Shown: positions 13,740 through 27,353 of the stretch, one piece after another
How the letters are laid out: each line of letters begins with the position of its first letter
Position numbering within the stretch: the stretch's first letter is position 1
From: Diphasiastrum complanatum
Lineage: Eukaryota; Streptophyta; Lycopodiopsida; Lycopodiales; Lycopodiaceae
Assembly (NCBI GenBank): GCA_029204225.1
Contig: CM055094.1
Span: 11,625,859-11,689,858 of the forward strand
DNA length: 64,000 nt
Direction: 5' to 3'
Notes under the pieces: model-generated
What the model saw: the letters and a program-made list of their open reading frames with translations, nothing else
Database searches by the model: none
What the model was told of the DNA's origin: nothing
Position numbers and translations under genes: made by a program

Positions 13740-15420
13740 AAATTGGATCTTAATGATCTAAATTTATTCACAAACATGGCTCATCGAGTGTGATTAGAAT
13801 CAAACTAATAGGTGGTCTTAGTGATCTCAAATTGCTTGATTTTCATCCCTTATTGATAGAATCAACCCTATCAAACATGATAGCTTGAATTTGATGTTTG
13901 TGATTAATTGAGATAGCTCAAATTTGGCCCTTATTATTTGAGATTGTCCATTGAGTGATAAAATGGAGGAATCTTGAGTTTGGGATAGTAGATACCTCAC
14001 CTTTCATTTTTATGACTCAAGCTAGTTGTAATTTGATTCATAACATGCAAATTTCATAACGTGGCTCATTGATCGATAAAGTTTAACCAATTTCAAGTCT
14101 ATTGCATTCAAATTGCTTTACTTCAACCCCTTATTGATGGATTTGACTACTATCACACAAGATAGCTCTTTGATGTCTATTATTCATGATAGCTCAATTT
14201 TTTACTTGATCACTCAAATTTTATGTCTATCGCTCTAGATATATTAATAGTGCCCCTTATCACTCGAGGCTGGCCATTGGGTGATTAAATTAGAGTAATC
14301 TTGAGTGTAGGGCATTCATGTCTATTGGTCAAGATACCTTGAGTTTGATGCCTATGTTGCAATTTTGCTCCTTATCACCCAACATAGATCATAGTTCATA
14401 GCTTGATCTTGACACTTTTTACACAATATTGCCCATTGATCAAATCAAAAAAATCTTGAGTTTGGAACATTCAAATGTCCCAAAGTTCAGAGTCGAAACT
14501 AAATAGTCACTATCGAATCAAAGTCCATAATCACTATCGAATCAAGGTCACGAGTTGATTTCTATCATTTGATGTAGCTCAAATTTGATGTGTATCACTC
14601 GAAGTAGCTTGAGTCTGATATATACGTTTCAAGATATCTCAAATTTGATGCTTATTACTTGACATAGTTTATCAAGCAAGGATAATTGATCCGTGAAGGT
14701 AGCTTACAAGAGACTTACCTTGAGGCAGGAGGGAGGCTAAGAGTAATCTGTTGTCACCCTCAACCATGCCATCATTGTAATCAAATTGAAGGAATATTTA
14801 CTTTAGCACATTCAAACAACTCGAGCTCAATCCATTTTTTATGGAACTCACCCCTATTGAATTTGATGTCTATCGTTTGAGATAGCTCAATTTGCCTCTT
14901 CTCAACTGAGATTGCTCATTGAGTGCTTAAATTAGAGAAATCTTGAATCTAGGAGATACCTCAAGAAGTTAGAGGCCCTCTTGAATCTAGGAAGGGAATG
15001 GCCACTATCACTCAAAATTGTTTGATTCCTTATGGATGAAATGGCTCCTATCACTCAAAATAGTTCAACTTTGAGGTGTGTCAATCAAGATGACTCATTT
15101 TTGGCCTTTATCACTAAAAGTTGCTTGTAAAGTGATCAAATTCATGGAATCTCAAGCTTACAAATCTTAGATAGCTCAAATTTGATGCTAATCGCCCAAG
15201 CTGGCTCAACGATCATGCCTAACATGTGGTTTTGGTCCTAATCACTCGACATAGTTCATTGATTGTTCAAACTCGATCCATCTCAAGTTTAGGACACTCA
15301 CATCACTTAGGTTCGGTCTGGCCTTACTGATGGAGTTGCCCCTACACTTGTGATTGCTCAAATTTCATCTTTATCACTCGAGGTAACTCAAATTTGATTT
15401 CTATGAGTGAGAAAGCAGAA
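13740..15420. repeat. degenerate tandem repeat, right part
   Basis: The same family as 9.78-11.26 kb. The phrase ATTGAGTGATAAAAT...AATCTTGAGTTTGGGA recurs near 13.95, 14.28, 14.43, 14.91 and 15.13 kb, and GATAGCTCAAATTTGATG-like words recur at shorter spacing. Some intervals are near 325 bp, suggesting a higher-order unit, but the spacing is irregular after decay. No conserved open frame was seen. Confidence 0.55.
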
Positions 15421-17159
15421 TATATTTTAAAACCTGTAACACAATTTTCTTAGAACATAGGCATGAAACCGACACAATTTCTCAAAAACCATTATGATAA
15501 TATTTTGACGACTTTTTTAGATTAGCATAGGAACCCTGTTATGAGTTGATAGTCTTAAAATAATTGAGAATATTTATAATTAGAGCCCTTTTGAGGATAA
15601 CTCAAAAACGAGTTTGCCAGCAAAGGCTCACGCTCTCTCTCGCCCTTCGATGGAGCAATCGGGGTACCTGAATGGTAAGGGGTGAAAAGTGCTGAAACCA
15701 CCTGCATGAGGCGGCAGGCACGAGCCACGTCGGTGTACGGACGACATGAGGTGTTGCACCGGAACACCAGTTGCAAGTGGACAGGAGGCGGAAGCTGGAG
15801 GCGGATGCTGTGCCGGTAACTGAAGATTTTCATTGGTTGCCATTTTGCCCATCTAGAGAAAGAGACAAAGAGATTGAGATATTGGGGCTTTTGGAGCTCT
15901 TTGGGCCATCCTTGAATGGGGTCTTGATTTTGGGGCCTTGGAACTCTTCGGGCCATGCTTTCACGCGCTATCTTGCTCCTCTGCTCACCCTTCTCTTCTC
16001 GACCACCATCACGCTCCTCCTGCCCTCCTCTCACGTTCTATTGTTGAGGTCATCCACCATCGTGCTGATCCACCATCGCATGCTGATTCTGGTGATCGTC
16101 CGCCATGTTTTTGCATCCTTTTGGTTTTATAATATATAAGTTCGATAAATCGATTATTAATTCACTGTGATTTTGAAGTTGGATCTGTGAGAGTTGGAAT
16201 TGAAACCATGTTTGTTTCTGTATGGTTCGTTAGATCAAGTATTAATTTGCTGTCAGAAGCTTGTTTCGTCAATCCAATGAAGTGCACTTTCATGTTCTCT
16301 CAATCCGGTATGAAGGCGATTTCTGGATTTTGGATTTTCTCTATTATTATAATGAGAATTCGAGGCTTGACCGATGACGAGAAAATGTATCTGTTTCACA
16401 GCGAAAATTGCAACGTCTTTCATGATACAATTTTCATCTGCCCTTCTTTTGAGTGCGTCTATAAATGTTGGAGCGATCTCCCTTATAAATGAAACTTTAA
16501 CTTTTCATCGTCTCAATATCGTAAGTCTCTCTGCATGTCAATCTTCGTAATATCATATTGCAAGCAACAATCTGCCTAAGAGATTGAACTGCTAGTTTTA
16601 AAAGTCATCCATTGTGCAATTCTTCTTGAATGCATCAGTAAAGGTAGCTGCTGATGCCATTATCAAATTCCAAACAATCTCAATCAATAGACTGGACCAA
16701 GAGAAGAGACTGATGTTATGCTATGAACCTCCCACAACTGCCACAATCCGCTTATAATTTTTTACATGTGTTTTCAAGTAGAGTACTCTTTGATGCCCCA
16801 CTGAAAAATTAAACAGCGCTCTTAATGCACAATGGCAGGTACGTTACTATGAATGAAGAGCATGGTGGAATTTCATTTTTGAATTCCTCATATACTACAT
16901 TTTTTTTGTCTAACAAAAGGATAAGAAGTTTATTCATATTTCAAATTTTTTTCTATGTATAGAAACCATTCAAATTGCAATTTTCAATTGATGAATAATC
17001 TTTTCGTTGTAAATTTTTGTTGTTGAATTCTTTAGATGTTCATTTATGCATGTTGTAAAAATGAAAAAGATTTTCATATGTCAAAAAGATTTGTATAAAT
17101 TTTTTTTATATCGCAATATTTTCATATTTCACTTTTCATGTATAGAGAAAATAAAAAAT
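15421..17159. other. no recognised gene; CT-rich leader-like segment
   Basis: Overlapping open frames at 15.55-16.14 kb on both strands (up to 159 codons minus, 122 plus) lie in a locally GC-richer stretch with a CT-rich plus-strand part (about 15960-16080) that resembles a plant 5' UTR. The plus frame at 16187-16492 has no recognisable domain. I assign no function. Confidence 0.3.
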
Positions 17160-17575
17160 ATCCTATTTTAGCAAAACATTTCTTTATATACACGTTTTTA
17201 TAAATGTAACTTATTATCTAGGAAATTTTAAATGCAAACTTTATTTTACTACTGTATAGGAAAAATTTAAAGAGATCTTATAAAGAAAATTTGAATGTTG
17301 ATTTTCTAGATGGGAAAATCTATTTTCCTATATAGAAAAGCTCAAAAGATCTTATCTAGGAAATTTGAAAGTCGATATTCCTATATGAAAAATCTTTGCA
17401 AACCTTATTTTCCTACATAGGAAAAAGTTTATAGTCTCTTATCTAGGAAATTTCAAAGTTAATTTTCCTAGTTGTCATCTAGGAAATAGTTTCAAGTTTC
17501 CTAGTATTTCCTTTTTCCTAGTTGTGTTCAATTGCAACTAGGAAAAAGCTTCTTTTTTTACATCTAGGAACTTGT
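17160..17575. repeat. cluster of CTAGGAAA / TTTCCTAG words
   Basis: About 13 occurrences of TAGGAA or its complement TTCCTA in ~400 bp, in both orientations, often as (T)CTAGGAAATTT. They can pair locally as many small hairpins. There is no coding content; this looks like the subterminal region of a DNA transposon or an AT-rich satellite. Confidence 0.5.
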
Positions 17576-17865
17576 CATATTTTTCTTGTGAATCCTGGTT
17601 TGAAGGATCTATTGTATGGATAACTAACTCTAACTTCATGTCAAGACAATTACAAGAAGCAACGGCATCGGAAAGGTTTCTATTGGTCAGTGGTCACACT
17701 ATGATTGGAACCACTCACTTTATGACAACTTCATCCAGCACAAGCTTCACCCCACAAATGGGTTAATGGGTTACTAGTGGAACGTACAACAGGTTGTTAG
17801 ATGCAATTCAACTGTTAGGCAGTCAACGCTTAGACATCACACCCATATGAAAGCATTGGAGGGTG

Positions 17866-18103
17866 TTAAAATATAGACACGATGTAGGTTAAAGTTTGTT
17901 TTTGGTTACTTGTCACTGATGGTGACGTAAAACGTCTTCTAATAGGCATCAAGATATAAGTAGGGAGTATATGCTCAGACATGTACCTTTTGTGTTTTGG
18001 CTTCTGGATTAATAAATACGTTTTTCAGTACAGCTTATTCAATCATTGTTGTCCATACTGTGTTTATTGCAATTCTCTTGTTCTTGGTGCATGCCTTAAT
18101 GTT
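17866..18103 (+). mobile_element. possible small LTR fragment
   Basis: Starts TGTTAAAATATAGAC after a purine-rich GCATTGGAGGG, contains a TATAAGTAGGG box near 17955 and an AATAAATA signal near 18010, and may end GGTGCA at about 18103. This resembles a short Copia LTR following a polypurine tract. No second copy is available to prove it. Confidence 0.3.
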
Positions 18104-18145
18104 AGTTAATGTTAAGGTCTCATCAATGGTTATGGGCCATAGATA

Positions 18146-18594
18146 TTTTATCATTGATTAGATTCAGACAAAGTTAGAATAAGCTACCAACGATCTTAGA
18201 ATCATCATAGCCATTACAAAACTAAGAGTTAGTTTTTGAGCACGTGGTTACTACCGCAATTGTCTTATACTCTCCATGACTTATAATTCTTTACTTTCTA
18301 AATTGAGTAATTTTCTTATTGCGTTCAGGATAACGTCAATGTGCATGCTTTGTTTTCTTTGTCATTCTGTCTGATTGCTTTCAAAAGAATTTGTTTGAAC
18401 TCTTTGACTCACATTTCTTCAACTTGTGCTTGTGCTACATAATCACCTCTATCGGTTCTGATGAAATCGGAATTAGACCTAAGTCGAATCAGTTGAGTCT
18501 TCGAACTCAACATTCTGATTCGAATCGATAGGCGTAGTACATGCACTGAGGAATCAACCAGCATCCTTCCACCAACCACCCTCGATTCCTAGCA
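18146..18594 (+). mobile_element. 5' LTR (5'-truncated) of Copia element
   Basis: 18146 to about 18455 is a direct repeat of 22810-23117 (about 85-90 percent by eye) with shared landmarks AAGCTACCAA, GAGCACGTGGTTACTACCGC and CCTCTATCGGTTCTG. It ends TCCTAGCA exactly where a PBS begins. The LTR upstream half present in the 3' copy is missing here. Confidence 0.8.
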
Positions 18595-18607
18595 TGGTAT
18601 CATAGCC
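18595..18607 (+). other. tRNA-iMet primer binding site
   Basis: TGGTATCATAGCC immediately follows the LTR end, one base off the Copia consensus TGGTATCAGAGCC. Confidence 0.85.
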
Positions 18608-18762
18608 AGAAGTCATCTAATTGCTATATCTGATCTTGATCAGAAGCTTCACACAAAACTTGATTCTATCGATTGATAGAATAATTGTTTTCTTGTTTTG
18701 ATAATAGCATTATATTTTCTTAAGTCACTAATAATTATAACTATCACTTAGACTAACTTCCA

Positions 18763-21700
18763 CATGGATTCCCAAGGCAAGGTTGGTCCCATCATGAATA
18801 AGCTCAATGGATTCAACTCTCATCTTTGAAAATTTAATATGAAGGCTAAGGATTTATATGGCGTTGTCACAAGAGTTGAAGTCAGAGACCCGAAGCAAAC
18901 GATGCTGCAATCTCCAGATGGAAGTTGAAGGATGGCAAAGCTTTTGTGTTGATTATTCTCAACATATCTTCCACACAAATCAGCCATGTGTTTGAAGCCC
19001 ATACTTCGAAAGAGGTCTAGGATATCTTTAGCACATTGTACGATGTGCGAGATGTAACTTTTAAGCTACACTACAGAAGGAGATTCTTCTCCCTCATGAT
19101 GGCCAACGATGATTCACTATAGAATCACATCAACCAGTTCAAGAATCTCCTGCAACAGATGGCTACTGTTGGATCAGTCATAAATGATCAGGCTGCAATA
19201 ATGACGCTGCTATCAAGCCTGCCAACCGCATATGAGAAATGGGTGATGATCATCATGACTCACTTAAACCTGACTCTATCAAGATTCATTGCTATGTTGT
19301 TGTAGGAAGAAAGTCGAAAGAACGGATCCTCCAGTTTCTCAGTGCTGATTCTCACACACTTTAGACAAACAGAAGTTCGAATAAGCAAAACTTAGAAAGA
19401 CCTGAAGCAACACAAGTCGAATCAAAAGCCGACACAGAGTCAAGAGCATTCAAATCCATCGACAAAGAAGAAGATGTTCTACCATAGTACTACAAGCACA
19501 TGTCCTTCATGTACCTAACTTATCTACAAATCTTCTATCTATAAGCAAAATTATAGATTTAAAAGATAAAGTAGAATTTGAATCTGATCAGTGTAGAGTT
19601 ATCGATAGGACAAACAAGGTCCTAGCACTCAGAAAGAGACATGGTTACTTGCATAAATAATTGCTATTGTACTACCAATCCAATTATGAATATTTTTGTT
19701 CACATCAATAAATGGCTACTTTGGCATTATAGACTTGGTCTATTTAGGAAACCTTTAGATGAAGTCATCAACATGTAGCTAAAGACCTGTTAGATATTGT
19801 ACATACAAAGATATGTGACCCTATGTAGAATTTTTCATTGAAAGATGTCAAGTATTTTATCATCATTATCGATGCCATTGAGTATTCCAACTGAACAATT
19901 GTGCATTTTATCAAGCACAAATTAGAGGCATTCAACCTCTTCAGAGCATTCAAGGAGCGTGCAGAAAAAGAAACTGGTAGAAGAATTAAAGTCCTAAGGT
20001 CAGACAATGGTGAAGAGTATATCTCAACCAAATTCAAAGAGTATTGCCTTAGCCACAACATCAAACAACAGTTTATAACTCCTTATTCACCTAAATGGAA
20101 TGGGCTTGCTAAGAGGAAGAATCGTACCTTAGTCGAATCGGCTAAGTGCATGTTGGCGCACACATCACTGCCCAAGTGTTTCTAGGTTGAAGTTGTTTTC
20201 ACCACATCCAGAACAGATGCTCGACTAAATCTCTCTCAAGCAAAACTCCTCATGAAGTTTGACCATCAATGAAGCACATCCTTTCAGTTGTATCACCTAC
20301 GTGCAGATTCCAAAAGAGACAAGAAAGAAATTAGACTTCCAAAGTCTTAAATCCATCCACATTGGTTAAAGGGCAAGAACAAAGTTCTTGACAAATCATC
20401 AAATGCTTTTGTCATCGACACGACAATTTGAGCCTCATGCTCGAATGTGCTGATAGTCGAACAACTATTCGACATTGAATCCGAAGAAGAATTTGCTGCT
20501 ACTAAGGAGCGACAAAACCAATGACAAAATCATCAGTCTATGCCACCTCGAAGTAGATCAACGAGAGTACGCACACATCCTACAAGGTATATTGATGAGT
20601 TCATCTGCTATCTAATTCAAGAACTGACTACTATTGAAGAGACACTCAGCCAAGCAAACTCAGATCTCTAGAGAAAAGTGATGGATAGAGAGTATGCCTC
20701 TTTGATCAAGAACTAGACATGGTCAATTATTAAATTGTCTGCCAGTAGTAATATAATCGATTACAAATGAATTTTTAAGATCAAATACAAAGCTGACGGG
20801 AGTATCGATCAAAAGAAGGCTCAAGTAGTAGCTTGAGAATTCTCTCATATCTCAAACATCAACTACAATGAGACTTTCAATCCTCTAGTCAAGCATTCAA
20901 CGATCATAACTCTCTTAGTATGTGTTGTTGCAACGGACCTGGAGATACATCAACTCGATGTACAAAACTTATCCAAATGAAGTCACTGAAGATGATATAT
21001 TTTTTATTTTGCAGCCTAAGGGATACGTTCTCAACTGTAAGGAAAATCATGTATGCAAACTCCATAAGGCACTTTATGGCTTGAAACAATTAGCTAGAGC
21101 TTGGTTTCAGAGGATTAACACATTCCTCATTTGACATGGCTACAAACCAAGCACTGCTAATTCTAATGTTTATTTCAAGTCAATGCAACATTCCCTTATA
21201 ATTATCACCTTATATGTTGATGACACACTATTTTTTAGAAGAATATGATGTTCTTCAAATTCGACATGACAGATCCGGACGAAGCTCAATACTGTCTAGG
21301 AATTTAGATTCATAGAGCAAAGAGAGAAGGATGATTTATGTTACTCAGCAGAGGTATCTTCACAACACACTAATCAGATATAATTTGACGAATTGCAAAG
21401 AAGCTCATTTACCCTACAATTGTCGAAGGACTAATGTCATCAAACAAAGCAAAAAAAGGAGCAAATGAGAGAGTATCCCTACCAGTTGATACTTGGATCT
21501 CTCATGTATGGAATGGTCTGTATCAGACCTTACATGTCTTTTGCAGTCAGCTCACTAAGCCAATTCATGGCTAATTTTGGCATGATTCATTGGAATACTC
21601 TCATTCGAGTCATGACGTATATTCGAGCAACGTAGGACTCATGCATCTGCTATGGAGAAGTCGACAATGACAAGCTCCACATACTCAATGGATATTCAGA

Positions 21701-22170
21701 TGCAAGTTGAGGAGGAGATGTAGTTATTCATAAATCCACATTTAGATTTATATTCTTCTTCAACGGTGGTCCTATCTCTTGAAACAGTCATAAGCAAATC
21801 TCTATTGCTCTTTCTTCATCAAAGTTAGAGTATTTAACTGCTTCCCAAGCTATCAAAGAAATAGTATGGTTGAGAAATTTACTGTCAAACATTTGTCTAA
21901 ATTAGTATACTCTGACAATCGTATTATGTGATTATCAAAGTGCCATTGCCTTATCGGCCAACCTTACTATTTAATTTAGGAGTAAGCACATTGATATTAG
22001 ATATCACCATGTCAAGAATAAGGTTCTCAATAGAGAGAGCTTTAATATACTATCAAATGAAAAATATGACAACATATATATTCACCAATGCACTGAGCAT
22101 TGATGCACACAATAGAGTTTGTCCATCACTTAGTCTGAAGATCAAGACATTTATGGATCAAGATTAGGGG
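18763..22170 (+). pseudogene. Copia gag-pol, decayed
   Basis: Gag starts MDSQGKVGPIMNKLNGFN (18763) and continues through NHINQFKNLLQQMATVGS and LLSSLPTAYEKWVM. Protease/pre-integrase traces are NLLSISKIIDLKDKVEFES and WLLWHYRLGLFRK (about 19520-19750). Integrase reads VLRSDNGEEYISTKF and YSPKWNGLAKRKNRTLVES (19901-20185); the usual catalytic Glu of the AERKNR block is Lys here. RT/RNase H follow from about 20760: INYNETFNPLVKHSTI, LYVDDT (YVDD kept, about 21213), DPDEAQYCLGI, and a KHIDIRYHHVK-like end near 22000. Dozens of stops and frameshifts make it a dead element. Domain order (IN before RT) proves Copia. Confidence 0.9.
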
Positions 22171-22183
22171 GGGGGGGGGGGGG
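22167..22183 (+). other. polypurine tract expanded to a 17-G run
   Basis: AGATTA followed by 17 G lies between the RNase H end and the 3' LTR, at the polypurine-tract position. Confidence 0.7.
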
Positions 22184-22188
22184 TTATT

Positions 22189-23117
22189 GGATTTATTCTC
22201 CTTATCTACCTAAATCCTATTGTTAGTCCCAATCCATTCATGTTGCTGCATGTTTACTCTCATTGTCGCACAATCTGTAGAAATACATGGGATTTGAAGA
22301 CATGTATTCTCAAAAGAGTCGAACAACCAAAAGAGTCAAAAGAGTCGAACTGTCGACATATGCTCAAATGATCGATTTGACTAATTGTCGAATCAAACAT
22401 TTGAACCCTTGTCACCCATTGACTTCGACTATTCAAATCGACAAATCATCAAATTTGACCATTGACATGGTACCACTCAATTTGAAACTATTCAACTATA
22501 CTAGCCACTCCTACTACTATGCAACTGTCTTGGCAATGATTGTAGTTAAGTCACCATTTGTGTAGATAATAACAACATGGACTGTCACCTACCAAGATAG
22601 TGACATCCATGTCTTCTAACGACCTAGACATTGACATCCACTACTTCAGCCAAGATCCACATTGGACAACTCAATGTCCCTATGCCATTCTATATACATA
22701 TTTAATGTATATTAGTGGATGATGTTGATAATAGAGATTGATTATTCTAATCCATAGATCAAACGACCAAGCTATCAAGCATTGTAAATCGATCATCAGA
22801 CATAGTACATGTTTTATCATTCATTAGATTCAGACAGAGTCAGAATAAGCTACCAATGATCTTCGAATCATCATAGCCATTACAAAACTAAGAGTTAGTT
22901 TTCAAGCACGTGGTTACTACCGCAATTATCTTGTGCTCTCCAAATCACCTACCTTGTAATTCTTTACTTTTTAAATTAATTAATTGTCTTATTGCATTCA
23001 AGATCATGTCAGTGTGCATGCTTTGTTTTCTTTGAACTATCTGACTCATGTTTTTGCAACGAAACAGTCATTTGACTTCGTGCTTGTCCTATGTAACTAC
23101 CTCTATCGGTTCTGGCG
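22189..23117 (+). mobile_element. 3' LTR of Copia element (3'-truncated)
   Basis: Begins TGGATTTATTCTCC after the polypurine tract. A TATATACATATTTAA box lies near 22690. The segment 22810-23117 repeats the 5' LTR and stops matching just after GGTTCTG. The terminal ~140 bp present in the 5' LTR are absent, replaced by other retroelement sequence. Confidence 0.75.
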
Positions 23118-23159
23118 ATTAGCTAAGGATGACTCTAGATCTCAGATACGAGCTGATCC

Positions 23160-23420
23160 ATCACTTTTTTTATGAGGATCATTTTGTACATTCATCGATG
23201 AGAACCAATTTTTGAGTTTGAGACACATTGTTCTTCCAAGGCCGAGTTTGAGCATCTATGTTTGAGTGATTCTGATGATCTACATAGCTAATTGAATAAC
23301 AAGCTCAAAGGCAAAAGGAAAGAAAGACAAGTCAAATCTAAAATGCTTATTATGTGGAAAGAAAGGGCATTTTGCATCAAAATGCTTCAAAAGGAGAGAT
23401 GCACAAAGAAATCATTAGGG
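23160..23420 (+). pseudogene. gag zinc-knuckle fragment
   Basis: In one plus frame near 23342-23400 a CX2CX4HX4C knuckle reads CLLCGKKGHFASKC, preceded by a Lys-rich linker (KLKGKRKERQ in the adjacent frame). This is typical of LTR-retroelement nucleocapsid. It is not part of the Copia element to the left, whose own gag lies at 18.8-19.5 kb. The flanks are broken. Confidence 0.6.
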
Positions 23421-24078
23421 GAGGTCCAAGCACTATAAGGGCCCTTTGTAAAGATGTTTTTTTTTACTTTTCAACTATTCGACGTTTACATGTCCCAATA
23501 ATATTTTTACATGTGTGCAGGACGGTAACGGTGTTTGCCAAACAAATTTTTTTTAGAATTTCTCGGGCATATTTTTAGCCCGTTCAAAACTCCCACCGGG
23601 CAGACATGTGATTGGATAATAAAATGTTGCCCGTCGGCAAAGACTGCCCGAGTCACGATAACAAAATGGTTTAACTAGTTGAAGTTTAACTAACTTGCAT
23701 GGATGGTTCAACTAACTGAAGTTTAACTAAGTTTATTTTCAATGTACATTATCAATTGTTTTGTATCTTGCACTATTATGCATGTGCAATGGTTGCTTGC
23801 AATCGAAGACCACGTAGTGCGATTAATTCAGTCACTGTTTGTAATGAAAGGGATTCTGAAGGGTTATGGATACCATGCACATACAAAAAATTTCAGTGAG
23901 TTGTGATGCATCCCTCATCAAAAGGTGCATTCCGCAAAAGAAAGAGATCAAATATGGACTATAGAAACTTTTGGAAAGGAAGAATTTTAGAGTTCAAAGT
24001 TTCAAATGGGAGGTCAATCCATTTCAGCAGTCTTGATTCAACATGTGTGTATGCACAATGAAGTTATGGTGGTGGATG
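23421..24078. other. no gene recognised
   Basis: Contains a TAAGGGCCCTTTGTAAAG word near 23436 that resembles DNA-transposon termini, but no partner end was found. The rest is unassigned AT-rich sequence. Confidence 0.4.
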
Positions 24079-24686
24079 TGTAGTGGGTTTCTTTCCTTGC
24101 TTAACCTAAATTCAAGATCCAGTCAATCTAGCATCAAAGAGACAAAGTTAGTTGTCACACGTAGGGTCGTTCCCATGAGAGTGATAGTATAGCTTAGATT
24201 TCAACATGAATGGAGGACCCAAATCTAACTCTAACATCCATTAACCCTAACCATTAACACTACACATCCATAACAAAGATAACGTACTCTTTCTCTCTCT
24301 CCCTTTCTCTCCCATAAAAAGTATGACATACAATCCCAATAACATTCAGATTCAACAATTAGCAAAAACCAAAGAAAGCATGAGAGATGGAGGAAAAGTG
24401 ATAGAGAAATGAGAAAATGAACATGTGGAGCAACTCGAGTTGGTCTCTTTTTATAATAGAGAGGAGGACCCTGGCCTCTGAATCCTATTGGTCCACTTTT
24501 ACCTCCCTAATTATTCAAATTTAAAAAAGAGCGGGAACCATCCAAAATTGGAGGGAAACCCAACTTTATTCACTAACTTGACATTCAGGCCATGTGACAT
24601 TAAAAGTCTCACAAAAAGGCCTAAAGTCCTTTTATTGACTTGTAACTAATCAAATAACTATGTGATCATCGGATTGGACTTACACA
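24079..24686 (-). mobile_element. LTR, minus orientation (same family as 31.76 kb)
   Basis: The minus-strand end is CACTACA at 24079. Within it GTTGTCACACG, CCATGAGAGTGATAG and CTAAATTCAAG-type words align with 31762-31900. A minus-strand TATA box (CTATTATAAAAAGAG) lies near 24455, and no PBS adjoins the 24079 end, so it fits a 3' LTR. The 5' border near 24686 is a guess from a TG dinucleotide. Confidence 0.5.
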
Positions 24687-24846
24687 CGCAGAGTGCCAGA
24701 TCCATCTCACTTATTAACTAAAGTTAGGATTGCCTTGGGATCCGCAATCCCTCCAATAGTATCCCCCACCAAAACTGGTGGCGGTCCCACGACACCTGCG
24801 AGATGCAGTTATTGGGGACTTTTATTGGCTTCGCGTCGAATCTTTA

Positions 24847-25404
24847 TTAAATGGTACTGCACCTTTTCCATAAAGTCGAGGCGGACAGTATTAAAATCCA
24901 AATTGTGGGACTGGAAACAATGATGGGCTCCGACAATCCACTTTGAGGTTGTCCATGAAGTGAAGTGAAGTGATATTCCCAAGAGCCGTCCATCATTAAT
25001 GCATGAAAGTATAAATGAGCAACCAACAGTTGATCTTTGATATTCTCTGAGACCATTGGCTTATTTGGATCGAATGCCAGAGGAGGGAGGTAATCACCCC
25101 ATCTGGTTGCCACTGATGCCAACAAAGTTAGATCTTTTGCAAACAGTGTCGATTGTTGCACTGTCGGATCTGGAGAGTGGACATACTCTCTCTGGTACGC
25201 TTGTAAAGCCCGGTGGAAGTCCACTGATATTGTCCACCTGTAGGGTTGATAAATGATTGGCCAATTGGGCATATGGATGGTGATCTTGTCCATAGCCAAT
25301 CCCAAATCTTTCCATTTATTCCATCTCGGCATTGACACATAATAAGGATCGACCCCCAATTCGCGAGGGCTGGCTGTGAAAGATTTCAAATCCTTAAGAT
25401 CCAA
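24847..25404 (-). CDS. gag-like protein of the 24/31-kb LTR family
   Basis: An intact 185-codon minus-strand frame (MDLKDLKSFTASPREL...). I recognise no domain by name, but it is Trp/Tyr-rich, lies directly behind an LTR of its family, and its C-terminal coding region (minus-strand bases about 24930-24840, DFNTVRLDFMEKVQYHLIK in the alternative frame) is repeated at 31.43-31.52 kb as DFNTEHLNFMENIQYHLIK. Conservation between copies in that frame suggests this is the real frame of the shared part and that the two frames join by a frameshift. A capsid role is inferred from position only. Confidence 0.45.
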   Translation of the reverse strand: MDLKDLKSFTASPRELGVDPYYVSMPRWNKWKDLGLAMDKITIHMPNWPIIYQPYRWTISVDFHRALQAYQREYVHSPDPTVQQSTLFAKDLTLLASVATRWGDYLPPLAFDPNKPMVSENIKDQLLVAHLYFHALMMDGSWEYHFTSLHGQPQSGLSEPIIVSSPTIWILILSASTLWKRCSTI

Positions 25405-26066
25405 TCTGCTTGAATGATCTTTGGTTAGAAAGAGAAATACACTACCAATCTCACCAATCTAGAAAAATCAGCATCTACACACAATTTGAGATGCAAACAC
25501 TAATAGAACTTGATCAACCTTGAATGAAATGATTATGTACTGTTGTTGTCCGTACAAAACCAGCAAGCTACTGTATTTCACACGTGTGGATCTAAAAATA
25601 ACAAATATAGAAGAAGGGTTATAGGGAGGGTTAAAAGGAGGCCAGAGGCATTCCAAAATACTCTGCTAACCAAGGGTAATACCGAGACTGATGAAGAAAA
25701 GCCCCCTCAGTATAAACCACAGAATGTTACAGAATGAAAATGATTGGCATTTTTGAAAATTGTTATTTATCAACCTATTAAATTTCATTTTCTATCAACA
25801 TTTGGGGCCATATACACAAGTGAAAATAGAAAATTATGTGTCACAACAATATCATAACCACAATTTGTGTACTCACAAGTGTTGACTTTTTGTTTGATGT
25901 TGATTAATCAAATAATAAAGTGCAATTGCATTTGTGAGTAATGTGATAATTACAATAAGTTGCAATACATCATATTGTCTCACTTATTCATTTGCTAATT
26001 CCTCATTATCATTTGTTGCATCATCATGTTACAAGTCCGCCAAACCAAATAAGTCTATCTCTAATT
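25405..26066. other. no gene recognised
   Basis: AT-rich, short frames only. Confidence 0.5.
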
Positions 26067-26279
26067 CTACCCAAATATCTCACATAGCTTCGTTATTAAT
26101 AAGTTGTTCTTCACAAGTTGATGGTTCACAAATTGATCTTCACGATCTTGTTCATGTGCATTAGTTGGCAGCGCCATGTCCTCCATGACATCTCTATCCT
26201 CAAAAATTCTTTTGCTTTGAGGAGCGACTTGAATCATGTACCACCATCTGGGATTTGAACGTTCGGGGGGGAAGACCAC
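26067..26279 (-). pseudogene. CACTA transposase terminal exon (DUF4216 C-terminal part)
   Basis: The minus-strand exon opens after the acceptor ATTAATTACAG|GTGG and reads VVFPPERSNPRWWYMIQVAP, then SKRIFEDRDVMEDMA, ending KLCEIFG with a stop. This is the segment that normally follows the EQVF block of DUF4216 in En/Spm (CACTA) transposase genes. The exon at 60312-60584 ends QECE just before a donor and would splice in phase onto this one, so both belong to one transposon family. No other exon of this copy was identified between 26.3 and 27.1 kb. Confidence 0.65.
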
Positions 26280-27297
<1,018 letters not shown>

Positions 27298-27353
27298 ATT
27301 GCATATACATAAAACTGTAGCAAATGAAATCGAGGAACAAAAAACCAAAATTG

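Noticed and set aside
15555-16034. 159-codon minus-strand frame
   Set aside because: Overlaps a 122-codon plus frame in GC-biased sequence; neither has recognisable domains, so neither is called.
23436-23660. hAT or Harbinger MITE starting AAGGGCCCTTTG
   Set aside because: No matching inverted terminus or target-site duplication could be found.
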